A stretch of 35,702 bases of DNA from Erysipelotrichaceae bacterium (lineage in GTDB: Bacteria; Bacillota_I; Bacilli_A; RFN20; CAG-631), in contig JALEMY010000100.1 in the NCBI GenBank assembly GCA_022767485.1, forward strand, positions 1 to 35,702, given 5' to 3'. The notes beneath the pieces are model-generated. The model did no database searches and was not told the origin of the DNA. It saw only the letters and a program-made list of their open reading frames with translations. Of this stretch, positions 27,231-35,702 are shown one piece after another. Position 1 is the first letter of the stretch. The number at the start of each line of letters is the position of its first letter. A program made the position numbers and the translations under genes.

Positions 27231-29814
27231 ATTTGACAACATAAATTTATTATACCTTATCATTTTGTTTTCTTTATTATTGATAATTCCTTTTATTATA
27301 TTAATCATTAAAAAGAAAATTAATTTTCATAATGTTGCATCATTATTTATTCACATAATAATTTGTTGCTTACTTACTTTATCGTTTGCTGGTATTAAAA
27401 CACAAACGATATCTAGTGATACAATAGTATATATTTTAGCTGATGTTTCCTGCTCAAATGATAATGTGCTTGAGGAAATGGATGATTATATTAATGATTT
27501 TTCAAATAAGTTATCAGAAAATAATAAACTTGGAGTTGTAGCTTTTGGAAAAGATGCAATTGAGTTTATAAAACCTGGAGAAAATATAAAAAAATTAAGT
27601 GAAGCGATAGTAGATAAAAGTGCGACAAATATTCAAGATGCTTTAACTTTTACCGCCAATTTATTTGAAGAAAGTTATAAAAAAAGAATCGTTTTGTTAT
27701 CTGATGGTAAGCAAACCGATAACGATGCTTTACTTGCTTTTAATGTGATTGAGCAAAATAATATTCGATTAGATGCAATATATATCAATAGCGATTTAAA
27801 AGCACAAGAAAAAGAAGTGCAAATTGGTAACATATATTATCAAAGTTCGACATATAAAGGAAATGATTCGTTATTTGATGTATATATCGATAGTAGCGTT
27901 TCTACAAATGTATCTTTAAAAATATATGATAATAATACGTTATATATTGAAGAAGAAGTACAAGTTAATGCTGGAGAAAATAAACTTTCTTATCTGGCTA
28001 ATACTACTAGTGAGGGGATTCATCAATATTTAGTTTGTATTACTAGTAAAGATGACACATATAAGGAAAATAATGAATATTTATTTTCTCAAGAAGTCCA
28101 TGAAAAAAGTAATATTTTAGTTATTGCAAATCAATACTCTAATGCAATTAAAATAAAGGAATTGATTACAAATAATGCTAATGTTGAAGAATTAATAACA
28201 TATAATACGATTCCTAATACAATAGATTATTATATAAAATATGATGAAATCATTCTTTCAAATGTCGATTTAAAAGAAATAAATAATCACGAAATACTTG
28301 TAAATATTTTTGAAACATTAGTTGCAAATTATGGGAAAAGTTTGCTGACTATTGGTGGAAATAATACTTATTTTGATGGGGGATTCTATCAAAGCAAACT
28401 AAATGATATGCTACCAATAAATATCAATCCTAGCGATACAAAACAACGCACAGCATTAATCTTATTAATCGATAATTCAGGAAGCATGTCTGGTAATAGT
28501 ATCAAGATGGCTAAAGATGGTGCTATTGGCTGTTTAGATGTATTAAATGAAAACGATTATGTAGGTATCATTACTTTTGAAGATAATACCTATCCTGTTC
28601 AGCCACTTCGTTTATTAAGCGATAAAGAATCAGTCATTGAAAAAATAAATAAAATTCCTGAAGGTAATGGAACGATGATGACACCAGCATTAACCTTAGC
28701 ATATAATCAACTTCAAGCTGTAAAAGATCAAATAAGTAATCGCGAAGTCATCATTATATCCGATGGTTTACCAAGTGATAATGGACAAGTTGAAGTTGTA
28801 GAACAAATGGCTAATGATGGTATTGTTGTATCGACTATAAATATTGGCGCAGGGTATAATGATTCTTTAATGAAATTATTAGCTAAAACAGGAAATGGGA
28901 GAAGTTATACTGTTAATTCTTCATCTTTACCTGATATCATGTTATCTGAAGTTAGTGAAATTGTAATGGATACATATATTGAAAAAGAAAGCGCAATAAA
29001 TATAGCAAAGAAAAATGATTTATCAGTCAAGGATATATCAAGTCTAAGTAAAGTTAAAGGCTTTAATTATTCCACTGCTAAAAGCAATGCTATAAATGTA
29101 TTGCAAACTTCATTAACCCTTGATGATAATACGATAATTGATAATGTACCAATTTATTCTTATTGGCAATATGGTAGTGGAATAGTAGGCTCTTTTACCT
29201 CTGATGTGTACTCTTGGGGAAATGAATTGTTTGCTAGTGAAAATGGTAAAAAGTTTTTTAATCAAATGATAAAAACTAATTATCCTAAAGATATATATCG
29301 AAATTTATTAAAAGTTGAAGTTAATACGTTTGGATATACAAGTCAAATATCTTTGATGGTTCCTAAAGTTAGTTCTTCAATTCAAGTTGAAGCTAGTATA
29401 ATCTCACCTAGTAATAAACAAGAAAAAAAATCATTAAGTGTAGTTAATGGTAAATATGTGCAAACATTTATTACTGATGAGAAAGGGCAATATCAACTCA
29501 ATGTTACTTACAAAGACAAAGAATCATTAAATGTCATTACTTTAAATACTTTTTTTGATTTTTCATATTCATGTGAATACGATGCTTTTGAAAAATCAGA
29601 TAATATTTTATTATGGCAACTTGTAAGTTTAAATGGTATAGTTACAAATTCTATAGATGAAATTGTTAATATTGAACAAGAAGATGTCGTTACAAATAAG
29701 TATTATAACAAATATCTACTATTAGCTTCATTAATATTATTTATTATCGATGTAATGATTCGCAAATTAAAACTAAAAGATATTGCTAATTTATTTAAAA
29801 AAACATCATCATAA
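27217..29814 (+). CDS. Large membrane protein with two VWA-like domains and a GATase1-like segment
   Basis: First VWA-like domain ADVSCSND...LLSDGKQTD; GATase1-like TIGGNNTYFDGGFYQSKLNDMLPI; second VWA with canonical MIDAS LLIDNSGSMSG and IISDGLPSD; TM at both ends. Confidence 0.9.
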   Translation: MSNIKFDNINLLYLIILFSLLLIIPFIILIIKKKINFHNVASLFIHIIICCLLTLSFAGIKTQTISSDTIVYILADVSCSNDNVLEEMDDYINDFSNKLSENNKLGVVAFGKDAIEFIKPGENIKKLSEAIVDKSATNIQDALTFTANLFEESYKKRIVLLSDGKQTDNDALLAFNVIEQNNIRLDAIYINSDLKAQEKEVQIGNIYYQSSTYKGNDSLFDVYIDSSVSTNVSLKIYDNNTLYIEEEVQVNAGENKLSYLANTTSEGIHQYLVCITSKDDTYKENNEYLFSQEVHEKSNILVIANQYSNAIKIKELITNNANVEELITYNTIPNTIDYYIKYDEIILSNVDLKEINNHEILVNIFETLVANYGKSLLTIGGNNTYFDGGFYQSKLNDMLPININPSDTKQRTALILLIDNSGSMSGNSIKMAKDGAIGCLDVLNENDYVGIITFEDNTYPVQPLRLLSDKESVIEKINKIPEGNGTMMTPALTLAYNQLQAVKDQISNREVIIISDGLPSDNGQVEVVEQMANDGIVVSTINIGAGYNDSLMKLLAKTGNGRSYTVNSSSLPDIMLSEVSEIVMDTYIEKESAINIAKKNDLSVKDISSLSKVKGFNYSTAKSNAINVLQTSLTLDDNTIIDNVPIYSYWQYGSGIVGSFTSDVYSWGNELFASENGKKFFNQMIKTNYPKDIYRNLLKVEVNTFGYTSQISLMVPKVSSSIQVEASIISPSNKQEKKSLSVVNGKYVQTFITDEKGQYQLNVTYKDKESLNVITLNTFFDFSYSCEYDAFEKSDNILLWQLVSLNGIVTNSIDEIVNIEQEDVVTNKYYNKYLLLASLILFIIDVMIRKLKLKDIANLFKKTSS

Positions 29815-29820
29815 ATTATA

Positions 29821-29850
29821 AAGCGTAAGTTTAAATATTTACGCTTTTTT
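29821..29850 (+). terminator. Rho-independent terminator of MoxR/VWA operon
   Basis: AAGCGTAA-gtttaaatat-TTACGCTT-TTTT. Confidence 0.85.
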
Positions 29851-29892
29851 GTTTATTTTCAAGCAAAAGTTACATATAAAAATATTTATTTG

Positions 29893-29921
29893 TTGACATA
29901 TAGTATATCAGTTATTATAAT
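29893..29921 (+). promoter_or_regulatory. Sigma-A promoter of arsR/zinc ATPase operon
   Basis: Consensus TTGACA (29893-29898), 17-nt spacer, TATAAT (29916-29921). Confidence 0.85.
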
Positions 29922-29927
29922 ATGAAT

Positions 29928-29947
29928 ATATGAACAACAATTCATAT
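29928..29947 (+). promoter_or_regulatory. Candidate ArsR/SmtB-family operator
   Basis: Inverted repeat ATATGAA-CAACAA-TTCATAT just downstream of the -10 box, similar to ArsR/SmtB-type ATATGAAC half-sites. Confidence 0.65.
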
Positions 29948-29961
29948 GAAAGGATGATTAT

Positions 29962-30303
29962 ATGGAAAAACACATTCACAATATAAATAAAGAAAAAGTC
30001 GAAATGATAAAAGAAGTAGAAAGTGATGTTATTGAACAAATGGCTATTTTATTTAAAATGTTTGCTGATGCTACGCGCCTTAAAATAATGCAAGTGCTTC
30101 AAAATAATGAATTAAATGTATGTGAAATAGCTTATTTATTAAATATGACCCATTCTGCTATTTCTCATCAGTTAGCGACACTTAAAATGATGAATTTACT
30201 TAAATCAAAAAAGGTTGGTAAAGAAGTGTTTTACTCATTAAAAGATGAACATATTTCACTTTTATTATCAATTGGCAAAGAACACATTTTGGAGGATAGA
30301 TAA
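29962..30303 (+). CDS. ArsR/SmtB-family metal-responsive repressor (alpha5 zinc-sensor type)
   Basis: DATRLKIMQVLQNNELNVCEIAYLLNMTHSAISHQLATLKMMNLLKSKKVGKEVFYSLKDEHISLLLSIGKEHILE; C-terminal DxHx10HxxE motif. Confidence 0.92.
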   Translation: MEKHIHNINKEKVEMIKEVESDVIEQMAILFKMFADATRLKIMQVLQNNELNVCEIAYLLNMTHSAISHQLATLKMMNLLKSKKVGKEVFYSLKDEHISLLLSIGKEHILEDR

Positions 30304-30304
30304 T

Positions 30305-32224
30305 ATGGCTTGTAATTGTCATAATTGTGAACATGAAGATGTTCATGAGCATGAACATCATCACGATGAAAAAAAAGAAAGAATTATATTGATTATTAGA
30401 CTTATTATTTCATTTTTACTATTAATATTAGGCGCATGCGCATTTACAAATGAAATTATATCGAAGGTTTTGATTGTGATATCTTATATAATAATTTCTT
30501 ATGATGTCATATTTAAATCGTTTAAAAATATTATAAAGCATAAGGATATTTTCGATGAAAACTTTTTAATGATGATTGCTTCTGTTTGTGCAATTATTGT
30601 TAGTTTTTTAAACAAAGATGCCATGTTTGATGCTAATGATGGAGTCTTAGTCATTTTACTTTATCAAATCGGAGAATTTTTACAAGATTTAGCTGTAGAT
30701 AAATCAAAGGATTCCATTTCTAATATGATGGATATTAATGTAGAAAAAACAACTATTTTATCTGATGGCATAGAAAAAGTAATATCAACTGACGATGTAA
30801 AAATCGATGATGTTTTCATAGTAAAGCCAGGTGATGTTATTATAACAGATGGGATAATTATCAAAGGAAGTTCATCTTTAAACACTTCATCATTAACAGG
30901 AGAAAGTAAACCATTAGAAGTATATGAAAATGATAAAGTATTATCAGGCTTTATTAATAATGATGGTATTTTATATGTTAAAGCTACGACAACTTTTTCC
31001 AATTCAACAACAGCAAAAGTTAAAAAAATAATTGACGAAGCAGCAAAGAAAAAAGCTTCAAGTGAAAAATTCATTACAAGTTTTTCTAAGATATATACGC
31101 CAATTGTTATTTTAATTTCTTTATGTGTAATGTTTATAATTCCTTTATTTTTAGGTTTTAAAGAAAATTTCTATTCATATTTATATAAAGGATTAACTAT
31201 CATGATTATTTCATGTCCATGTGCTTTAGTTATTTCAATTCCCTTATCATTTTTTATGGGTATTGGAAAAAGTGCCAAAAACTCTATATTAGTAAAAGGA
31301 GCTTCCTATTTAGAAATGCTAGCAAAAATTGATGGAATTGCTTTTGATAAGACAGGGACGATTACTAATGGCACTTTTATAGTAAGTGAAATTAATTCTA
31401 CTAATGAGCCATTGATGAAGAGTTTATTATATTCATGTGAAAAACATTTAACTCATCCTATAGCAAAATCGATTGTTTCTAGTTTTAATAATGAAAAGGA
31501 ATTAGATATAATTGATTTAGAAAATAAGGCAGGATATGGTCTTAGCGCTTATTATTTGCAAGAAAAAATATTGATTGGTAATGAAAAATTAATGAGAGAA
31601 AATAATATCAATATAGCTAAAGTTGATAGTCATAAAACAATAATTTATGTCGCTTATAAAAATGAATATTTAGGATATATTATAATTGAGGATACGATAA
31701 AAGATGATGCAGTTAATTGTATAAAACAATTGAAAAAAGATTACCAAGTATCTTTAATTAGTGGCGATAATAAAGAAATTGTTAAAGAAGTTGCTAGCAA
31801 GTTAGATATTGATGATTATTATTATGAAGCATTACCAGATCAAAAATTAAAAATATTAAAAAACATTGCAAAAGATAAAAAGATTGCCTATGTTGGTGAT
31901 GGAATAAATGATGCTCCATGTTTGATTGAAAGTGACGTAGGAATTGCGATGAAATCATTAGGATCTGATATTGCAATATCTTCAAGTGATATTGTCATAA
32001 TGGATGATAAATTAAATACTATCAATAAGGCGATAAAGATTAGCAAAAAGACGATGAGAAACGTTGTAGAAAATGTAATTATTTCTTTAGCAACAAAGAT
32101 AATTATTATGCTACTTGCTATATTTATTAATATTCCAATGTATGTCGCAATTATTGGTGATGTTGGTGTATGTTTATTAGCAATTTTAAATTCATTGAGA
32201 ATCATGTATGGAAAAATTAAGTAA
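30305..32224 (+). CDS. P1B-type (Zn2+/Cd2+/Pb2+) heavy-metal-transporting ATPase
   Basis: Cys/His-rich N-terminus MACNCHNCEHEDVHEHEHHH; SLTGES; CPC in IISCPCALVISIP; DKTGT; GDGINDAP. ATG at 30305 directly after arsR stop. Confidence 0.95.
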   Translation: MACNCHNCEHEDVHEHEHHHDEKKERIILIIRLIISFLLLILGACAFTNEIISKVLIVISYIIISYDVIFKSFKNIIKHKDIFDENFLMMIASVCAIIVSFLNKDAMFDANDGVLVILLYQIGEFLQDLAVDKSKDSISNMMDINVEKTTILSDGIEKVISTDDVKIDDVFIVKPGDVIITDGIIIKGSSSLNTSSLTGESKPLEVYENDKVLSGFINNDGILYVKATTTFSNSTTAKVKKIIDEAAKKKASSEKFITSFSKIYTPIVILISLCVMFIIPLFLGFKENFYSYLYKGLTIMIISCPCALVISIPLSFFMGIGKSAKNSILVKGASYLEMLAKIDGIAFDKTGTITNGTFIVSEINSTNEPLMKSLLYSCEKHLTHPIAKSIVSSFNNEKELDIIDLENKAGYGLSAYYLQEKILIGNEKLMRENNINIAKVDSHKTIIYVAYKNEYLGYIIIEDTIKDDAVNCIKQLKKDYQVSLISGDNKEIVKEVASKLDIDDYYYEALPDQKLKILKNIAKDKKIAYVGDGINDAPCLIESDVGIAMKSLGSDIAISSSDIVIMDDKLNTINKAIKISKKTMRNVVENVIISLATKIIIMLLAIFINIPMYVAIIGDVGVCLLAILNSLRIMYGKIK

Positions 32225-32245
32225 TTAAATGTATAATAAATAAAC

Positions 32246-32272
32246 AGGAGGATTAATGAATTGATAATTCAT
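32246..32272 (+). promoter_or_regulatory. Perfect Shine-Dalgarno with 2-codon mini-ORF inside a hairpin, upstream of cyclodeaminase CDS
   Basis: AGGAGG (32246-32251), ATG AAT TGA (32256-32264), hairpin ATGAATT-GAT-AATTCAT (32256-32272). Confidence 0.5.
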
Positions 32273-32286
32273 AAATAATAATAAAT

Positions 32287-32907
32287 ATGGAATTAGTTTA
32301 TAATACGATTGTTGAATATGTAGATCAAGTGGATTCATCTATGCCTGCTCCAGGGGGTGGAAGTGTAGCATCGCTTGTTGGGGCGTTAGGAGTTTGTTTA
32401 TCAAGAATGTCTGCGCATTTATCAATAAATAAAAAGAAATTTAAAGAAGCAAGCAAAAAAGATAAAAATAAATACCTTTTAGCTTTTAATGAACTTGAAC
32501 ATTATAAAGATGTTTTATTAAAAGGAATCGATGATGATGCCGCATCTTATCAAGCAGTTATGGCGGCTTTTTCAAGTAAAGATGAAAATAAAATTCAAAA
32601 AGCATTATTATCATCAGCTTTTATTGGCTTTGAGATATTAAGCGCCTCTTATAAATCATTATGCTTTGTCGATAAAATGGTAACTTTATGCAATAAGAAC
32701 CTTTATTCAGATTTATATTCTGGAGCTATATTATTAAATAGTTGTGTGGAACTTACATCACTAAATGTTATCGCTAATGCTTCATTATTAAAAGATATAG
32801 ATAGTAAAACAAAGTATTTAAATGAAAGCCAAAAAATAGTTGATAAAGCTAATAAATTAAAAAATAAGATTATAAGAAATATCAAAAAAGAAATGAGTAA
32901 CATTTAA
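32287..32907 (+). CDS. Cyclodeaminase/cyclohydrolase family protein (FTCD_C / FchA-like)
   Basis: MPAPGGGSVASLVGALGVCLSRM motif; about 206 aa all-alpha. Confidence 0.88.
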   Translation: MELVYNTIVEYVDQVDSSMPAPGGGSVASLVGALGVCLSRMSAHLSINKKKFKEASKKDKNKYLLAFNELEHYKDVLLKGIDDDAASYQAVMAAFSSKDENKIQKALLSSAFIGFEILSASYKSLCFVDKMVTLCNKNLYSDLYSGAILLNSCVELTSLNVIANASLLKDIDSKTKYLNESQKIVDKANKLKNKIIRNIKKEMSNI

Positions 32908-32924
32908 TAAATAGATATTTAGGG

Positions 32925-32956
32925 AAAGCTATATTCATTACGAAAATAGCTTTTTT
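32925..32956 (+). terminator. Rho-independent terminator after cyclodeaminase gene
   Basis: AAAGCTAT...ATAGCTTT followed by T-tract. Confidence 0.75.
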
Positions 32957-33035
32957 CTTTATTTAGCTATCATCATGTAATTTATTATTGGTATTTTTGA
33001 TATTGGTTGTTTCATATACTACTTTTGGTGACAAT

Positions 33036-35639
33036 ATGGATAAAATGATAAACGAAGATATATTTAAACAATATCAAAGTAGTAAAGAAGGATTAAGCGA
33101 ACAAGAAGCGTTAATAAGATTAAAAAAATATGGAAAAAACACATTAATTAAGGATGAAAAGAAAAATGTAGTTAAAGTATTTTTATCTCATTTAGTAGAC
33201 CCCTTAGTATATGTTTTATTGGTAGGATTTATTTTATCTTTATTATTAAAGGAATTTACCGATGCTTTTATCATTATTTTTATTGTGATACTAAATGGTT
33301 TTTTATCGACATTTCAAGAAATGAAAGCTGAAAAAGCATTAAAATCACTTGCGAGTTTAACAAGCCCTAAATGTTTAGTAAAAAGAGATGGAAAAATAAA
33401 AGAAATACTTGCTGAAGATTTAACTATCGGTGATATAGAAATTTTACAAGCAGGAAGAAATGTTAGTGCGGACTTATTATTAATTAAAAGCAGCCATTTA
33501 CTAGTAGATGAATCATCGTTAACTGGTGAATCATTACCTGTAGAAAAAGATGCTAAGATAATAACACATGAAAACACACCGCTTGGAGATCAAAAAAACA
33601 AAGCATTTATGTCGACATCAATTGTAAGTGGAACAGGACAAGGAATCGTTATAAAAACAGGCATGAATACACAAATAGGTAAAATTGCCAAAATGATTAA
33701 AACGGAAAAAAAGCAAATTACACCTCTTCAAAAAAAATTAAATGAGATATCTAATGTTTTGGCGATAACAACGGTTATTTTATGTATATTGATTTTTATT
33801 ATTGCTATTTTTCAAAAAAGAGATACTATGGAAATGTTGATTACTGCTATATCTTTGGCTGTGGCAGTTATTCCTGAGGGCTTATTAGCTGTAGTTACTA
33901 TTGTCTTATCCTTAGGAGTTTTAAGACTTTCAAAAGTAAATGCAATTGTAAAAAAGTTACCAAGTGTAGAAACTCTAGGTTGTGTAAATGTCATATGTTC
34001 AGATAAAACAGGTACTCTTACGAAAAACAAACTAACTGTAAGAAATGTTGTGGTAAACCAACAAATATCTAAAGAATTAAATCCTTGTATGGAAAGTTCG
34101 TATCTACTTGCTGCTATGGTCAATTGTAATGATGCAACTTTAAATAATGATAAATATATTGGTGATCCAACAGAAATAGCATTATTAGAATATGCCAAAA
34201 ATTATAGTGTAAATAAAGTTGCAAGAAGTGATTGTTTACCTTTTGATAGCAATAGAAAAATGATGTCAACGCTAAATGGTGATATTCAATATAGTAAAGG
34301 GGCAATTGATGTTTTACTTTTATCTTGTAAATATCAATTAATCAATGGTCAAATAAAGGTTTTGGATAGTAAAGATTGTAATAAAATATTGTCTATTCAT
34401 GATTATTTGTCCTTTGATGGTTTAAGAGTTATCGGGCTTGCTTATAAGAAAACAAATAAGATAAGCGAAGATAATTTAATTTTTATAGGTATGGTTGCTA
34501 TGATGGACATACCACGAGATGAAGTAAAAAGTTCCATTGAAGTTTTATCAGGTGCCAATATTAAAACATTAATGATAACAGGCGATCATCGTAACACAGC
34601 ACTTTCTGTTGCTAGGCAATTAAATATTGCAACTAGAGATGATGAGGTAATTAGTGGTGTAGAACTTGATGAAATGGATGAAAAACAGTTGATTGAAAAC
34701 ATTGAAAGATATAAGGTGTTTGCTCGTGTATCGCCAAATAATAAACTTCAAATTGTAAGTGCTTTACAAAGTAAAAATAATATTGTAGCAATGACTGGTG
34801 ATGGTGTTAATGATGCACCTTCACTTAAAAAAGCAAATATTGGAATTGCTATGGGTATTAATGGAACCGATGTCGCTAAAAATGCTAGTGATATGATCTT
34901 GATGGATGATAATTTTAAAACGATAGAAAAAGCTGTAAAAGAAGGAAGAGGTATTTTTAACAACATTAAAAAATCATTGTTATTTTTACTATCTTCAAAT
35001 ATTGGCGAAGTAATAGTTATGCTTATAGCAATATTATTGAATTTACCGATACCTTTAATTGCTATTCATATATTATGGGTTAATTTATTAACCGATACAT
35101 TGCCATCTTTAGCTTTAGGACAAGATATAGTAGATGATGATGTCATGAAAGAAAAGCCTAGAAATATGAATGAATCGATATTTGCACATAAAGGTGGTTT
35201 AATGGTAATAATTTATGGTATTGTTATAGGTTTATTATCTTTTATGTCTTATATTTATGTTCCTCTTGCTCATTTATATAAGAATAATGTGATGATAACT
35301 ATTAATGAGATTTTTTATTTGTTAAAAAACAATTCAGCAATATTGTTAAAAGCACAAACGTTTGCTTTTTCAACTTTAGCTTTATCGCAATTATTCCACA
35401 GTATTGGAATAAAAAATATCAATAAAAGCATCTTTAATAAAAAGACTTTGAATAATCCATTATTAATTGTATCTTTACTATTTGGTATATTTATTCAAAT
35501 GTTAGTAACGATGTTGCCTTTTTTAACTAATATTTTTAAAACTTCACTTTTAACTATATACGAATTTATTGTCATTTTACTATTTTCTATGATTCCTTTA
35601 TTTGTTCATGAAATCATAAATGTTTTTAAAAAAAATTAA
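33036..35639 (+). CDS. P2-type calcium-transporting ATPase
   Basis: N-terminal cation ATPase domain; DESSLTGESLPVEK; PEGLLAVVTIVLSLG; CSDKTGTLTKN; MTGDGVNDAPSLKKANIGIAMGINGTDVAKNASDMIL; ATG at 33036 with SD GGTG (track start is TTG 32988). Confidence 0.94.
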   Translation: MDKMINEDIFKQYQSSKEGLSEQEALIRLKKYGKNTLIKDEKKNVVKVFLSHLVDPLVYVLLVGFILSLLLKEFTDAFIIIFIVILNGFLSTFQEMKAEKALKSLASLTSPKCLVKRDGKIKEILAEDLTIGDIEILQAGRNVSADLLLIKSSHLLVDESSLTGESLPVEKDAKIITHENTPLGDQKNKAFMSTSIVSGTGQGIVIKTGMNTQIGKIAKMIKTEKKQITPLQKKLNEISNVLAITTVILCILIFIIAIFQKRDTMEMLITAISLAVAVIPEGLLAVVTIVLSLGVLRLSKVNAIVKKLPSVETLGCVNVICSDKTGTLTKNKLTVRNVVVNQQISKELNPCMESSYLLAAMVNCNDATLNNDKYIGDPTEIALLEYAKNYSVNKVARSDCLPFDSNRKMMSTLNGDIQYSKGAIDVLLLSCKYQLINGQIKVLDSKDCNKILSIHDYLSFDGLRVIGLAYKKTNKISEDNLIFIGMVAMMDIPRDEVKSSIEVLSGANIKTLMITGDHRNTALSVARQLNIATRDDEVISGVELDEMDEKQLIENIERYKVFARVSPNNKLQIVSALQSKNNIVAMTGDGVNDAPSLKKANIGIAMGINGTDVAKNASDMILMDDNFKTIEKAVKEGRGIFNNIKKSLLFLLSSNIGEVIVMLIAILLNLPIPLIAIHILWVNLLTDTLPSLALGQDIVDDDVMKEKPRNMNESIFAHKGGLMVIIYGIVIGLLSFMSYIYVPLAHLYKNNVMITINEIFYLLKNNSAILLKAQTFAFSTLALSQLFHSIGIKNINKSIFNKKTLNNPLLIVSLLFGIFIQMLVTMLPFLTNIFKTSLLTIYEFIVILLFSMIPLFVHEIINVFKKN

Positions 35640-35668
35640 AAATATGGGTATTATTCGCCCATATTTTT
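35638..35668. terminator. Bidirectional terminator downstream of Ca2+ ATPase
   Basis: AAAAATATGGG-tattattcg-CCCATATTTTT. Confidence 0.8.
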
Positions 35669-35702
35669 AATATTAGTATACATATTGTCGATATTTTCAA
35701 AA
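35651..35702 (-). CDS. Possible C-terminal end of a convergent gene, truncated by right window edge
   Basis: Reverse frame reads ...FENIDNMYTNIKNMGE-stop (TAA at 35653-35651), open to the edge; convergent with a shared terminator as elsewhere in the window. Confidence 0.4.
   Translation of the reverse strand, partial: FENIDNMYTNIKNMGE

Noticed and set aside
33812-34198. 128-aa antisense ORF in the Ca2+ ATPase gene
   Set aside because: Shadow frame; the sense strand carries conserved P-type ATPase motifs.
1-35702. tRNA, rRNA, CRISPR, riboswitch, transposon or prophage elements
   Set aside because: Scanned both strands by eye; no conserved tRNA arms, direct-repeat arrays, transposase/integrase ORFs or riboswitch-like leaders recognised. 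Covariance-model scans (Infernal/tRNAscan) would be decisive.

Overview
AT-rich, low-GC Firmicutes/Tenericutes-like chromosomal window using the standard code (TGA acts as stop, TGG encodes Trp). It is mostly ordinary chromosome with compact operons: a partial RlmD/RlmCD-type rRNA methyltransferase; a convergent pair of cell-wall hydrolases (amidase lipoprotein and CwlJ-like SleB-family protein); a deoD / NERD-like / degenerate SpoU-like operon; a YtqA-type radical SAM, pgcA, RluA-type pseudouridine synthase and U32 peptidase/tRNA-hydroxylation pair; a ROK kinase, an alpha/beta esterase and upp. A peptide ABC transporter operon (13.6-22 kb) begins with a GLUG/InlB-like lipoprotein and ends with a small membrane protein. 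A MoxR-DUF58-VWA-VWA operon (22-29.8 kb) begins with an acidic, Ser-rich membrane protein. A zinc-type ArsR/P1B-ATPase efflux unit, an FTCD-like cyclodeaminase and a P2-type Ca2+ ATPase close the window. I saw no tRNA, rRNA, CRISPR array, transposase or phage genes. The best candidates for under-described biology are the degenerate SpoU-like protein coupled to a NERD-like protein, the MoxR/VWA operon with its unusual acidic membrane subunit, the extra components of the opp operon, and a hairpin/mini-ORF between a perfect Shine-Dalgarno and the start of the cyclodeaminase gene. None is demonstrated to be a new system from sequence alone.
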